Program-made: the position numbers and the translations under genes
Assembly: GCA_030706285.1 (NCBI GenBank)
Contig: JAUZOU010000001.1
Coordinates: 1 to 42,133, forward strand
Direction of reading: 5' to 3'
From: Bacteroidota bacterium
Lineage (GTDB): Bacteria > Bacteroidota > Bacteroidia > Bacteroidales > UBA1402
Length of the DNA: 42,133 nt
Shown: positions 25,265 to 36,100 of the stretch, one piece after another
Numbering within the stretch: position 1 is the first letter of the stretch
Layout of the letters: every line of letters starts with the position of its first letter
The notes under the pieces: model-generated
Told to the model about the DNA's origin: nothing
What the model saw: the letters and a program-made list of their open reading frames with translations, nothing else
The model's database searches: none

Positions 25265-27493
25265 TTAGTTTAAAAGTTCAAAACTATCTTTCAATCGAAT
25301 GTCTGCTGAGGAAGCACCAATCATAACATCAAATTCACCCGGTTCGGCAACCCATTCCAACCGCTGATTATAGAAGGACAATTTTTCTTTGTCAATGCTA
25401 AAGGTAACAGTTTTCGATTCTCCGGCATTGAGGTGAATCTTGATAAAATCCTTCAGTTCCTTTACAGGGCGAACAATTGAGCCGACTTTGTCTCTGATGT
25501 ATAATTGAACGATCTCTTCTCCGGCGTACTTTCCGGTATTGGTAATTATGGCTGACACTCCGATTTTTCCGTTTACATTCATGGTTTTCGCCGTCATCTT
25601 TAGATCACTATACTGATAGGTTGTATAACTCAGGCCATAGCCAAATTCATAGTTTGGATAAATTGATAAATCCGTATAGGCCGATCGATAATTTCTATCT
25701 TCGTCATTAGTTGCAGGTCTACCTGTATTGAAATGACTGTAATAAATAGGGATCTGTCCCACACTGCGTGGAAACGTGATCGGCAGTTTGGCTGATGGAT
25801 TATAATCACCAAACAGCACATCCGCAATAGCATTGCCCGCTTCACTACCTAACCACCAGGTATACAAAATAGCAGGAACACTATCGGTAATGTAATTAAA
25901 AACCAATGGCCGGCCAGCATTGATAAGTACAACCACAGGTTTCCCTGTAGCCATGATCGCTCTGACCAGTTCTTCCTGTACACCTGGTAGAGTAATGTTG
26001 CTTCGACTTTTGGCTTCACCGCTCATATCTCTCCGTTCGCCAATGCTTAAGATAACAACATCTGCCTGTTTGGCTGTTTCAACAGCCTTGGCAAATCCTG
26101 ATTGATCGTTTCCTTCTATCTCACACCCTTTTGCATAAAGTAATTTAGTGGATTGTCCAACTTTATTCTGCAAACCTTGCCATTGTGATACAATAAAAGT
26201 AGAATCTGTATTGGGTACGTCAATATCCCAGAATCCTTTGTTTTGTTTAAGCGATTTTACCAAAGGGCCGATAAAGGCAATCGTTTTTAGCTCTTTCGAT
26301 AAAGGCAGCAGTTGATTTTCATTTTTAAGTAACACGATGGATTTTTCGGCCATTTGCCGGGCTATTTTTGAATGTTCAGGATCGTTCAACGCAGCCTTTT
26401 CTCTATCGGCATTGCAAAACCTGTATGGATCATCAAACAAACCAAGCTCGAACTTTTTCCTAAGAATGCGTCTGACTGCATCATCAATCAATGAAACGTC
26501 GATTTTCTTATCTTTAACCAATTGTTCCAGATTGTTTTTATAACATCTGCTTTCCATATCCATGTCACATCCTGCTGTAATGGCAGAAAGTGCCGCCTCG
26601 TATTCATCTTTTACATTCCCATGATTGATCATTTCTCCAATAGACCCCCAGTCGCTCACGACAAAACCGTCAAATCCCCATTTTCCTTTCAAAATATCGC
26701 GTTGTAAATATTTATTACCGGTAGCAGGTACTCCATTTAAATCATTAAATGAATTCATAATAGTGGAAACACCAGCGTCCACAGCCGCTTTAAAAGGAGG
26801 AAGATACACTTCCCAAAGCAAACGGTTACTCATATCCACTGAATTGTAATCTCTGCCACCAATTGCAGCGCCATAAGCTGCAAAATGTTTGGCACAAGCC
26901 ATTAACGAGTTTACACTTCCCAATTTTTCACCTTGAAATCCTTTCACCCGTGCATAGGCAATTCTCGAGCCCAAATATGGATCTTCACCAGCGCCTTCCA
27001 TTACTCTTCCCCAACGTGGATCCCTGGCAATATCGACCATTGGCGCAAACGTCCAGTTAATTCCGCTGGCACTTGCTTCGATTGCGGCAATTCTTGCCGA
27101 TAATTCAATGGCGCTCAAATCCCAACTTGCAGCTTCGGCTAATGGAATTGGGAATGTGGTTTTAAATCCATGAATCACATCTTGTCCGAACAACAGTGGG
27201 ATTTTTAAACGGGATTGCATGGCCATTTTCTGCCAACTTCGCACCCGTGCCGTACCTAAACAATTTAATAATGAACCGACTTGTCCATTCCTAATCTGGG
27301 CGGCTTTTTCATTATCAACAGTCACCGGACCAGTAGATGTCCAATCATCATTATATTGGTTCATCTGACCGATTTTTTCTTCAATAGTCATTTTCTTTAA
27401 TAATGCATCCACCTTCTGATCGATAGACTTCTGTGGAAAGATGCTGACTGAGAATGTAAGGAAACTGACAATAAAAACACTTTTCTTGCTCAT
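25265..27493 (-). CDS. GH3 beta-glucosidase, BglX-like
   Basis: I choose the ATG at 27493 (742 aa), which starts the signal sequence MSKKSVFIVSFLTFSVSIFP; the longer frame begins with GTG at 27532 and adds a polar 13-residue stretch. The product shows the GH3 layout: MTIEEKIGQMNQ, FGQDVIHGFKTTFPIPLAEA, APMVDIARDPRWGRVMEGAG, KHFAAYG and GFVVSDWGS with the nucleophile Asp (281), then the second alpha/beta domain and a fibronectin-like C-terminal domain. GH3 enzymes of this type release glucose from beta-linked oligosaccharides in the periplasm. It follows GH30 in the operon, a pairing known from beta-1,6-glucan loci of Bacteroides. Confidence 0.92.
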   Translation of the reverse strand: MSKKSVFIVSFLTFSVSIFPQKSIDQKVDALLKKMTIEEKIGQMNQYNDDWTSTGPVTVDNEKAAQIRNGQVGSLLNCLGTARVRSWQKMAMQSRLKIPLLFGQDVIHGFKTTFPIPLAEAASWDLSAIELSARIAAIEASASGINWTFAPMVDIARDPRWGRVMEGAGEDPYLGSRIAYARVKGFQGEKLGSVNSLMACAKHFAAYGAAIGGRDYNSVDMSNRLLWEVYLPPFKAAVDAGVSTIMNSFNDLNGVPATGNKYLQRDILKGKWGFDGFVVSDWGSIGEMINHGNVKDEYEAALSAITAGCDMDMESRCYKNNLEQLVKDKKIDVSLIDDAVRRILRKKFELGLFDDPYRFCNADREKAALNDPEHSKIARQMAEKSIVLLKNENQLLPLSKELKTIAFIGPLVKSLKQNKGFWDIDVPNTDSTFIVSQWQGLQNKVGQSTKLLYAKGCEIEGNDQSGFAKAVETAKQADVVILSIGERRDMSGEAKSRSNITLPGVQEELVRAIMATGKPVVVLINAGRPLVFNYITDSVPAILYTWWLGSEAGNAIADVLFGDYNPSAKLPITFPRSVGQIPIYYSHFNTGRPATNDEDRNYRSAYTDLSIYPNYEFGYGLSYTTYQYSDLKMTAKTMNVNGKIGVSAIITNTGKYAGEEIVQLYIRDKVGSIVRPVKELKDFIKIHLNAGESKTVTFSIDKEKLSFYNQRLEWVAEPGEFDVMIGASSADIRLKDSFELLN

Positions 27494-27540
27494 ATGAGTA
27501 TTAGATTTGATAACTTTCAGGCTTAAATTCACTCACGATC

Positions 27541-28998
27541 TTAATAGAGTAACGTTTGAATGGCATGCGGTAAAATGGAGACTTCAGTATTTTTGGTTCC
27601 AACACACAAATTATAACTTATATGTCTGTCACTTTGATTCATGACAACGGTTATAATTTTTCCGTCCGGATTAATGAAAGAGGTAGTCAGTAATTGAATA
27701 CGGTTTGATATGCTACTAATCCGTTTGGCATTTTTTTCAATAAACTTGGAAAAATGGCCAATAAAAAAATACGACGGCGTATAAATCAGCTCACCAGTAT
27801 TCGTATCACCGTGAATGGGAGCAAAACAGTAGTTGTTCGCATGATTCGGCCCTCCTTTTTCATCAAGAAGGATGTTCCAATCAGTCCAGCCTGTTACTCC
27901 ATTATTAAAATCATTGATCATGGAGCGTCCATATTGTTCGCCATTCCCCCAGAATTGTAACTGCTCTTTATTGAATTTTTCCACACAGCCTTCAGTAAAA
28001 ATCAATTTTTTATCCGGATACATTTCATTGACCATTTTGATGTTCCCGAACAGTTGCTCTCCGCTATTCCAGCTTTCATACCAATGGAACCCAATGCCCC
28101 AAACATATTTGGAAGCTTGAGGATCTTCAAGAATCGTAGTTACCCTTTGTGAGATCATATCCCTATTATGATCCCAGATGATAATTTTCTTGCTCCCATA
28201 ACCAGCTTTTGCTAAGGTTGGACCTAAATAGTATTTTAAAAAATCCCTCTCTTCTTCAGCTGTATAAATACAAGATTCCCATCTTTGGGTGGCCATTGGT
28301 TCGTTTTGAACTGTTAATCCCCATATCTGGATGCCCTCTCTTTGGTAACCATCAATAAATTTTTTAACATAATCAGCCCAAGTCTGATAAAAAGCAGGTA
28401 ATAGTTTTCCTCCATTAATCATGTTATTGTTGTCTTTCATAAAAGCTGGAGGGCTCCACGGACTTACATAAACAAGCTCTTTCCCGCCAGCTGTTTCAAT
28501 AGCCCTTTTAATAAATGGAATTTTATATTTTTCATCATGGCCTATATTGAACGTTTTTAATGTTTTATCTCCTTCCTTTACGTAACAATAACTATCAGAA
28601 CTGAAATCACTACTATTAATAGTCGTTCTTATGATTGAATAGCCAATCCCTTTCTCTTTACTATAATACGCTTCCAATAATTCGTTTTGCTTTTCTTTGC
28701 CCAATTTGGCAAAAACTTCCGCACTGGCATCTGTGATAGCGCCTCCAATCCCCATAATGGTTTGAAAGGTTTTCTTTGGATTGACAAAAACGTACGCCTT
28801 TGATTCAAAAAACTGATGTTGCTCTGAAAAGTTTAAGTCATCTGTTTTCGTCAGTCTCAGCGATGTATGATCGGCTGAAGTATATACAACAACGGTTCTA
28901 TTTTTTATTGGAAGACATCGCTGGTTTGACAGATTGGTTTGCTGAGAAAATGCAAAAGAAGAGACAAACAGGATTAGTGATAGAATTGTTTCTTTCAT
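27541..28998 (-). CDS. GH30 beta-glucanase, beta-1,6-glucanase-like
   Basis: The 485-aa product has a signal peptide (to about residue 18), the GH30 motif QTIMGIGGAITDASAEVFAK, GIGYSIIRTTINSSDFSS, SPWSPPAFMKDN, the acid/base stretch LTVQNEPMATQRWESC (Glu233) and the nucleophile in LIFTEGCVE (Glu336), with a short beta-sandwich at the end. QNEPMA-Q-WESC resembles subfamily 3, which holds endo-beta-1,6-glucanases of fungi and Bacteroides. Assignment of the subfamily is by eye. Its 170-base leader region after GH16 is unusual within this otherwise tight operon and contains an 8-bp inverted repeat TTTTACAG/CTGTAAAA (29115-29146). Together with GH16 and GH3 it points to beta-1,3/1,6-glucan. Confidence 0.87.
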   Translation of the reverse strand: MKETILSLILFVSSFAFSQQTNLSNQRCLPIKNRTVVVYTSADHTSLRLTKTDDLNFSEQHQFFESKAYVFVNPKKTFQTIMGIGGAITDASAEVFAKLGKEKQNELLEAYYSKEKGIGYSIIRTTINSSDFSSDSYCYVKEGDKTLKTFNIGHDEKYKIPFIKRAIETAGGKELVYVSPWSPPAFMKDNNNMINGGKLLPAFYQTWADYVKKFIDGYQREGIQIWGLTVQNEPMATQRWESCIYTAEEERDFLKYYLGPTLAKAGYGSKKIIIWDHNRDMISQRVTTILEDPQASKYVWGIGFHWYESWNSGEQLFGNIKMVNEMYPDKKLIFTEGCVEKFNKEQLQFWGNGEQYGRSMINDFNNGVTGWTDWNILLDEKGGPNHANNYCFAPIHGDTNTGELIYTPSYFFIGHFSKFIEKNAKRISSISNRIQLLTTSFINPDGKIITVVMNQSDRHISYNLCVGTKNTEVSILPHAIQTLLY

Positions 28999-29168
28999 AA
29001 GTGTCTACTTTTTTCATTAATGCTACAAGTTTTCCAGACCATGTTTTACCCATTCTGGATAAACGTCTTGCAAAAGCATACCTGCAGCAGCATGTTTTAA
29101 CGTGATAAAACTGGTTTTACAGCGATTCATCGCCTAAACTGTAAAAAAAGCCCTCACAACTTCATAAG

Positions 29169-29939
29169 TTATTTTTTTTGGTAAACCTTAACCCAGTCAA
29201 CCAACATTACGGCTGGAAAGCAGTTATTGTCGACCACCGGTCCTCCCCAGTCGCCTCCGACGGCTATGTTGAAAATCAGAAAAAATGGTTTGTCAAAAGG
29301 CCAGTTATCTTTATTTTTGATATCCGGTCGGTAACAATAGGATAGTTTATGATCGACATAAAATGAAATAAGATCTTTCGTCCATTCCATTCCATAGATA
29401 TGGTAGGTATTAAAAGGATCTTTTACCTGCAAGATTCCGGTATAAGGTGTCTGTCCGTATCCGGATGAATTATGAATGGAAGTATGAATAAAACCGGGGT
29501 GTTTTCCCACGTGCTCCATAATATCCAGTTCACCGCAGGCAGGCCAACCAACTGCTTGATCGTTTTGTCCCAGCATCCAAAGAGCCGGCCATGTTCCAGT
29601 ACCTTTTGGTAACTTGGCTTTCATTTCAATGATACCGTAGATAAATGTTTTTTTAGATCGAGTATTGATTCGCCCCGATGTGTATTCGCCATTTTTATAG
29701 CGAGCTTCGATTTTCAGCTTGCCTTTTGAAACTTTGACGTTACCACCGTTGGTATAGCGTTGCCATTCATTGTTGACCCAACGAGGATTAGCCGTCTCAT
29801 TAGTCCATGTGGTTGTATCGAGTTCCTTTCCACTGAAATTATCCTGCCAGACCAATCTGTATCCTTTTTTTGATTGCGAAAACGCGCAAACAGAAAAGAA
29901 TACAAACAGGAAAATGCATAAACGAATTTTATATTTCAT
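29169..29939 (-). CDS. GH16 laminarinase-type beta-glucanase
   Basis: The 256-aa product has a signal peptide (to about residue 20) and a single GH16 jelly roll: LVWQDNFSGKELDTTTW, NNEWQRYT, SGRINTRSKKTFIYGIIEMK and the catalytic motif GELDIMEHVG (nucleophile Glu137, acid/base Glu142), followed by IYGMEWTKDLISFYVD and FNIAVGGDWGG. This matches beta-1,3(4)-glucanases of the laminarinase type, which cleave beta-1,3-glucans internally. No lipobox is visible, so it is probably secreted or periplasmic. It lies 33 bases after the phosphoesterase gene in the PUL. Confidence 0.93.
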   Translation of the reverse strand: MKYKIRLCIFLFVFFSVCAFSQSKKGYRLVWQDNFSGKELDTTTWTNETANPRWVNNEWQRYTNGGNVKVSKGKLKIEARYKNGEYTSGRINTRSKKTFIYGIIEMKAKLPKGTGTWPALWMLGQNDQAVGWPACGELDIMEHVGKHPGFIHTSIHNSSGYGQTPYTGILQVKDPFNTYHIYGMEWTKDLISFYVDHKLSYCYRPDIKNKDNWPFDKPFFLIFNIAVGGDWGGPVVDNNCFPAVMLVDWVKVYQKK

Positions 29940-29972
29940 CTTACTTGGTTGTTTATCTTACTAAAATAATCA

Positions 29973-31418
29973 TCAAAGTTCCTTTACAAATACCTGGCCA
30001 AACCGGTCTGTGACTTTAACAGTGATTTTGGCTTCTGGATCCTGAATGCGTGCCCTAAAAAGATGATGAGTCTCGCCAACACTCAGCCAGGAATACTTTT
30101 TGTTTTTGCCTGGCTGATAGAGCTCATTTGCCAACGGGTCTTTGCCCCAATACCTTTCCATTTCCCCTTTATACACTCCGTTTTCATACCAACAGACTTT
30201 CCACGCCGAATCGTAATTATAGACATTCGCAATGATGCATCCGGGATTTAAAGAATCCGCACCGGCAGGATAAAGTTTAAATTGATCAGACTTATCTACA
30301 TTTAATCCTTTGAAATACCACGAAAGACTATCTCCATCAACAAGATAAACGGTATACCCTTTCGGTGAACCGTCAGTACAGATGTCTCCTTGCCACCAGG
30401 CTCCACAAGCAGCAGCATGAACATGTTCAAAAATGCTAGGTGACACGATTGTATTCCATTGTGTATGACTATGGCCCGCTAAAATATGAGCTTTATAAGG
30501 CAACAATATCTTGTATAAAGCAGACCGGTTCATCACTTCGTTTGATAACAACGTAGAATAGCTGTCTTCATTTTCAGTATCACCATAAACGGTAGGGATA
30601 TGAAGTGATACAACCACTGTGCTGCCAGCTTTTATTTTTGACAGGTCTTTTTCCATCCAACTAAGTTGAGTTTCATCAATGTAACCAAGATACCTGTAGG
30701 AATCCCCATAATAGAACACATCTTTTAACATGATATAATGGACCCGGCCCTTATTAAATGAATAATATGTTGGTCCGAAAGTTGAGGCATACGACTTAGC
30801 CGATAATTCATTTGAACGATTATTATAATCCATATCATGATTACCTATCAGTTGGTAAAATGGCATGCTTGTCTGGGCGATAAGTTGTTTATACCTTTCA
30901 AAAAAATTCAGCCTATCAAAAACATTGTCGCCACAGCTTATACCATGAACAGGAAATTGAGAAGATAAGCCCGCAACTGTTTTATTTACATCGGCCACGA
31001 CCTCTTTTAATAAATCAAATTCTTTTAATTCAATCACTTGAGGGTCTGCCCATACAATAAAAGCATGTTTAAGTTGAGACTGCTTGCAAGGATAAAGCAC
31101 AAAATCGATTTTCTGAGTCTTTTTCATGCTATCTATAGGAGCATAAAATATTGGTAACCCTTCTTTTATGGGCGAATTGTACCCGGAAGGAAGTGAGTAA
31201 TACACATAGTCTCTATCTGACGTAGAGTGCATGGTATAGTTGCCAAATTGATCAGTCTCAACAACCGAAATACCATCAGTCACCACAACCGAAGGGACAG
31301 CCTTTCCATTGCAGGTGATTTTTCCTCTAATTTGCAGTTGCAGCGGATTTGGAGAAGCCAAAAGCGTTAAGGAAAAACACAACAAAGTCAGGCATAACCC
31401 AATAATTCTTTTATTCAT
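29973..31418 (-). CDS. Calcineurin-like metallophosphoesterase with N-terminal beta domain
   Basis: I choose the ATG at 31418 because it begins a signal peptide MNKRIIGLCLTLLCFSLTLL; the earlier ATG at 31445 adds nine polar residues. The 481-aa product has an N-terminal carboxypeptidase-regulatory-like beta domain (IRGKITCNGKAVPSVVVTDG), then the metallophosphoesterase core with WADPQV, GISCGDNVFD, IGNHDMD, VVSLHIP and AGHSHTQW, and a C-terminal beta domain. In the first motif the usual DxH is DPQ, a change seen in this exported group. These proteins occur in Bacteroidetes glycan loci; the substrate is unknown and could be a phosphorylated glycan. It lies after SusD, beyond a strong hairpin. 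Confidence 0.87.
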   Translation of the reverse strand: MNKRIIGLCLTLLCFSLTLLASPNPLQLQIRGKITCNGKAVPSVVVTDGISVVETDQFGNYTMHSTSDRDYVYYSLPSGYNSPIKEGLPIFYAPIDSMKKTQKIDFVLYPCKQSQLKHAFIVWADPQVIELKEFDLLKEVVADVNKTVAGLSSQFPVHGISCGDNVFDRLNFFERYKQLIAQTSMPFYQLIGNHDMDYNNRSNELSAKSYASTFGPTYYSFNKGRVHYIMLKDVFYYGDSYRYLGYIDETQLSWMEKDLSKIKAGSTVVVSLHIPTVYGDTENEDSYSTLLSNEVMNRSALYKILLPYKAHILAGHSHTQWNTIVSPSIFEHVHAAACGAWWQGDICTDGSPKGYTVYLVDGDSLSWYFKGLNVDKSDQFKLYPAGADSLNPGCIIANVYNYDSAWKVCWYENGVYKGEMERYWGKDPLANELYQPGKNKKYSWLSVGETHHLFRARIQDPEAKITVKVTDRFGQVFVKEL

Positions 31419-31513
31419 AATCCTATTAAATAATCTGAAAGCCATTTAGATTCTACAGATAATTGACCTAATAGATCGTTTCTAGAAACTTGTTAATTAA
31501 TCCGCTAAAGAAA

Positions 31514-31551
31514 AATAAATGGGAGGAGGTATAACTCTCCTCCCATTTATT
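31514..31551 (-). terminator. Strong hairpin after susD (terminator or attenuator inside the PUL operon)
   Basis: AATAAATGGGAGGAG (31514-31528) pairs perfectly over 15 bases with CTCCTCCCATTTATT (31537-31551) around an 8-base loop. On the minus strand TTTCTTT follows the stem, giving an intrinsic-terminator-like structure between susD and the enzyme genes. Partial termination here would yield more SusC/SusD than enzymes. Confidence 0.75.
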
Positions 31552-31591
31552 GTCTATTTTATAAAAATCGCTGTCATACGATTCTTGCCGA

Positions 31592-33118
31592 TCATTGTAA
31601 ATACCAGGGAGTTTTGTTTATTCCATCATACCCACCATACTGATCATCAATCGCCTTTTTGTAATTAACCGGGTTAGAAATCTGTTCATCTGTCGGGTAT
31701 TTCCAACGTTTCGGATAGACTGTCTGATCATCCGGATTCATACTTGTTGTTGGATCAAGGGGAAATTCAGGATAGCCAGTCCTAAGAAAATTGTTATAGG
31801 ATTGTCCGTTCCCCTGAAAGAAATCAATCAACCATCTTTGCATCCATATTTGGTGCAAACGATCCGTTTTGGATCCATTTGTTGCATATGCAGCAGCACC
31901 AGTAAAATAGCCATCAATGTAAGCCTGAGTGATAGGCATTCCATGATTGCCTGTTGCAGCAGAAGGCAAATTCATAAAATAGGTCAGCATGGCTTTAACG
32001 CCGTTTTCATAATAATCCTTTGCATTTCCTGAGACCCAACCTTCCTCTATCGCCTCAGCGATAATAAAACATTGTTCTGCATAGGCATATTTTATCATAG
32101 GATCACCCGCTTTATATTCAACATAGCGTTTATTGATCAAAGAATACATGCCCTTTTGATTATTGAGAGCCAGCAAATCGGCCGATAATTCGGTAGGAGC
32201 GCCTTCATATGCATCAAAATCGGATTCGGATTTTCCTGCATCAATCAAATATTGGGCAGGCTCAGCAAAAATAAACAATCGACGGTCATTGAATTTCTTT
32301 AACGCATCCACCGTCAATTTTGAAACGCCATCATAAATCCGTTCGTATTCTCCATCCCAATATGGATGACTAGAATTGGGATTCTCAGAATAAGTTAATT
32401 GGAAATTGTCATCATTGCTTTCCATCAAATGGCCGGCAGCAACGATTTCTGCAAAACGCGTTTTTTGTTCAGCTGTAATTTTTTTGCTCATCATCTGCAG
32501 CACTTTCAATTGCATAGCATTACAAAGTTTTCGCCATTTTGTAACATCTCCGCCGTACATGATGTCTCCATCAAAATTTACTCCTTTTGCAAAATATTCT
32601 TCAGCCGCTTTAAAATCAGTCAAGACTTCTGCAAATACATCGGCTTGTTTGTCATACTTAGGTTTGAAAATGCCTTCTTCTGCCATACCGGCTTCAGAAT
32701 ATGGAATATCCCCCAAATCCAATGTCGTTGTATAACCGAAATATGCTTTCATAAAGAGCTCTAACCCTTTGTATGATGACTCAAACTGAGTTCCTTTTGA
32801 AAATTCAACCATCCGTTTAAGGTCAGTTAGCATTTTATAACTATATCCCCCATAAGGCCAGTATGAGTAATAATACTGGTAAGGATTTGGGTTTGTTTCA
32901 AGAATGGCCGTATGCTTTGACCATAGGTTTGCTGTTGCCCAATCCGTTGGATTAGGGTTCCAGAATCTGTAGGTATCTTTCAATACTTGAGTAGCAATCA
33001 TTCCAGGTGAAACCGTGGTTGCAGCATCTGGATTCGTATTCAATTCCTCAAAATTGCTACATGAACTCGCAATTGCAAGAGAAATTATTGCTGAAATTAT
33101 TATATATATCTTTTTCAT
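31592..33118 (-). CDS. susD-like: SusD/RagB-family surface glycan-binding lipoprotein
   Basis: The 508-aa product has a lipoprotein signal MKKIYIIISAIISLAIASSC with the lipobox Cys at residue 20, followed by the usual NFEELNTNPDAATTVSPGM. It belongs to the SusD-like_2-type branch by its NTNPDA start and TLDLGDIPYSEAG, DVFAEVLTDFKAAEEYFAKG, WRKLCNAMQLKVLQMMSKK and late WMQRWLIDFFQGNGQSYNNF motifs. It sits on the cell surface and forms a glycan-capturing complex with the SusC-like transporter encoded 9 bases upstream. Aromatic residues rich near NPYQYYYSYWPYGGYSY may contribute to the glycan site, an inference. Confidence 0.95.
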   Translation of the reverse strand: MKKIYIIISAIISLAIASSCSNFEELNTNPDAATTVSPGMIATQVLKDTYRFWNPNPTDWATANLWSKHTAILETNPNPYQYYYSYWPYGGYSYKMLTDLKRMVEFSKGTQFESSYKGLELFMKAYFGYTTTLDLGDIPYSEAGMAEEGIFKPKYDKQADVFAEVLTDFKAAEEYFAKGVNFDGDIMYGGDVTKWRKLCNAMQLKVLQMMSKKITAEQKTRFAEIVAAGHLMESNDDNFQLTYSENPNSSHPYWDGEYERIYDGVSKLTVDALKKFNDRRLFIFAEPAQYLIDAGKSESDFDAYEGAPTELSADLLALNNQKGMYSLINKRYVEYKAGDPMIKYAYAEQCFIIAEAIEEGWVSGNAKDYYENGVKAMLTYFMNLPSAATGNHGMPITQAYIDGYFTGAAAYATNGSKTDRLHQIWMQRWLIDFFQGNGQSYNNFLRTGYPEFPLDPTTSMNPDDQTVYPKRWKYPTDEQISNPVNYKKAIDDQYGGYDGINKTPWYLQ

Positions 33119-33127
33119 AGCCTTTTA

Positions 33128-36100
33128 TTAAAATGTTACTTTAATATTTCCTCCAAGGTATCTAACAGATGGATCAGAAAAATCTTCTATACCTCCGTCA
33201 GGATCAGAATATTTGAAATCCTTAGCCCATAAAAAGACGTTCTGTCCTACAAAACTGATAGATGTAGCCTTAGCTATACCATGTAAAAATCTGCTTGGAA
33301 CATTGTAGGTTAAAGACAATTCACGTAATTTGAAGAATGTTTTAGAATAAGTATCTGCAGGGCTTCCTGCTCCACCCCAGGCACTACTGTTATGCAAATC
33401 AATGATATATTGCTTATAGGTGGTTGCCACATCATTGGGCTCAAAAACACGGGTATCACTGGTAATGTTGCCATCCTGATCATATGTAGCCGTACCTGAT
33501 ACGACTTTTACACCCTGTCCAATAAAGTTTTTAGAACCTGGCGTAGCAACATCCAATTCTCTGGCTTTTGTAAGAGATTTTGGATGAACACCAGCTTGCC
33601 ACATATAACTCTCAGTTCTTGTATTCATAAGTCCACCGACAACACCGTCAAATGAGGCAAACAAACTGAAATTCTTATATCTTAAGGTTGTATTTAAACC
33701 CCAGATCCAATCAGGATCTGTCCAACCAAAGTTTGAATCATACTGACTATATTGAAGTCTTCCATTATTGAATACCAGATTTCCGGATGGATCACGTACA
33801 AAATCTTTACTTACTAACGCATCAACCCGTTCTCCGACTTTAACCCATGGCTTTTTGCTTGAGTAGGTTGCGTCCAGTTTTGTATAAACCCGTTTGTAGG
33901 TTGACCAGTTACCGCCTAGATCCCATTGCCAATCTTTGTTTTTAATTGGGGAGCCATTAACAGCTACTTCCCAGCCACGACGGGATATTTCTTCGTCCGT
34001 ATTAATATAGTTGCCAGTATATCCGGTAGCACCCGATAAGGTTGCAGCTTCCAAAAAGTCGTACATGTGTTTATCGTAGTAGGATAGATCGACCATCAAC
34101 CGGTCTTTTAAGACCATGCCTTGCAAACCGACCTCAAATGTATTGGCACTTTCTGGCAGGATATTTGAACCGTACAAGTTACTTGGCGCACTGGCACCAT
34201 TCATTGTACCCCATGTACCGCTATTAATTGTAAAAGCGCTGTTGACTGCATAAATTTCGGGGGGCGTTTTTGACATGGTCCAGGAGCTTCTAACTTTCAA
34301 CAGATCCAGCCAATCCTTTGTCCCAGGCATAAGCTCTGAAACTACAAAGCTTCCAGCGACAGATGGATAAAAGTACGACCGAGTCGTTTCCGGTAATGTT
34401 GAACTCCAGTCGTTACGACCAGTTGCTTCTAAAAAAGCCATGTTGTTCCAGGATAATGAAACACGGCCATATAACGAATTCACCTGTTCTGCTTCTGTAC
34501 TTTGTGATACATATGGTGTATTGACAGATGCCTTCAGAGAGAAGAAACCAGGGACAGAGATGCCGCCTACTGTATTCGCATAAATATTATCATCTTTCTT
34601 GTAATAAATCGTTCCACCAGCCAGGTAATCTATCACGAACTTACTGATAGACTTATCTCCTGTTAACAGGAAATCGCTATTCATACTAAATCCTTGATTT
34701 TGTCCTGTATTATAACACCCAGTCCATGCACCGTTCCATGTCCAAGGATTACCGGGAATACCTGTATTACCCGTTGATGTATAAGAGCCCCATGAAACCC
34801 TTTGATCTCCACGATCTGTGTAAAAATCAAGTCCTGAACGAAGACTGGCTTTCAACCATTTTGCGATTTGATAACTTGATGAAACATCAGCATTGAAAAT
34901 ATCACGAGACACTTCATTTGTTCTTTCATATCTGTCAAAATAAGGGTTGTTTGATCCTGACCGGTACGTATAATTCTGTACTTCGCCTTTTTTCAACCAA
35001 TAATTATTCTTATAATCCAAAATGTTAAAATCAGAGCCTGACCAAATCAGTAAAGAGTACATAGGGTCATAGGAAGTATAACCATTAGATCCCAAATTTG
35101 GTGTATGTTTTTTAGCATACGATAAATTTGAACTCAGTTTGAATTTATCTAAATTGATATCACCGCCAAAAGTATACGTAAATTTATCCAATTTGGAATT
35201 CGGATACTGTCCTTTGTTTTCTGTCCAGTTAATGGAGCTTCTCAAAGAAACATTTTCCTTTTTGTATCCAACATTAAAATTGTTATTCGTTACATAACCT
35301 TGTTCCAGAAAATTTTTAAAATTGTTTTTACCAACAGGCAGATAAGCGTAATCCCTATATTCCATCAAATTAGGATCCCATTGGTTCTGAATTGAGCCGT
35401 CCATCTTTTGCCCCCATGATGAATCCGAGTTCTTATCATAGGTATTGTTACTACCGCGGCCATATACACTTTGCTTTTCAGGAATAGCCAAAAATCCGGC
35501 AGTAAACATGGTATTCGTTGTGAATTCTGCCGTCAAACCTCCTTTATTGGCGCTGCCGTTTTTGGTTGTTACCAAGATGGCTCCGTTTGCGCCACGAAAG
35601 CCATAAAGAGCCGAGGCTGTAGCGCCCTTCAAAACACTCATTGATTCGATATCTTCAGAAGAGATATCACTAAGCGTTTTATTGGCATATGCCACTCCGT
35701 CAATGACCAACAGAGGAGTTTCTCCACGAATGGAGAGAACTGGAGTAACACCAAAATCCGGTGAATTCTTAACCAAAAGTCCAGCAACTTTACCAGTCAG
35801 TGATGTCGTAACATCAACTCCAGATACTTTTTGCAGACTCTCCCCTGAGACTTTCTGGACAGAATAGCCCAAGGCTTTTTCAGAACGTTTGATACCCAAT
35901 GCCGTCACGACTACTTCATCAACGCTTTTTGCATCTTCCATCATGGTGACATTTATTTTTGATTTGCCAGCCACTGAAATAGACTGCCCTTTCATCCCTA
36001 TAAAAGAAAACTTTAGCGTGGCATTTGACGGCGCTTTGATGGAATAAATTCCTTCAGGATTGGTAACTGTCCCAAATTTAGTTCCTTGAACCATGACACT

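Noticed and set aside
29115..29146. Inverted repeat TTTTACAG/CTGTAAAA before GH30, considered as a terminator
   Set aside because: The stem is only 8 bp with a 16-base loop and no T-run follows on the minus strand.
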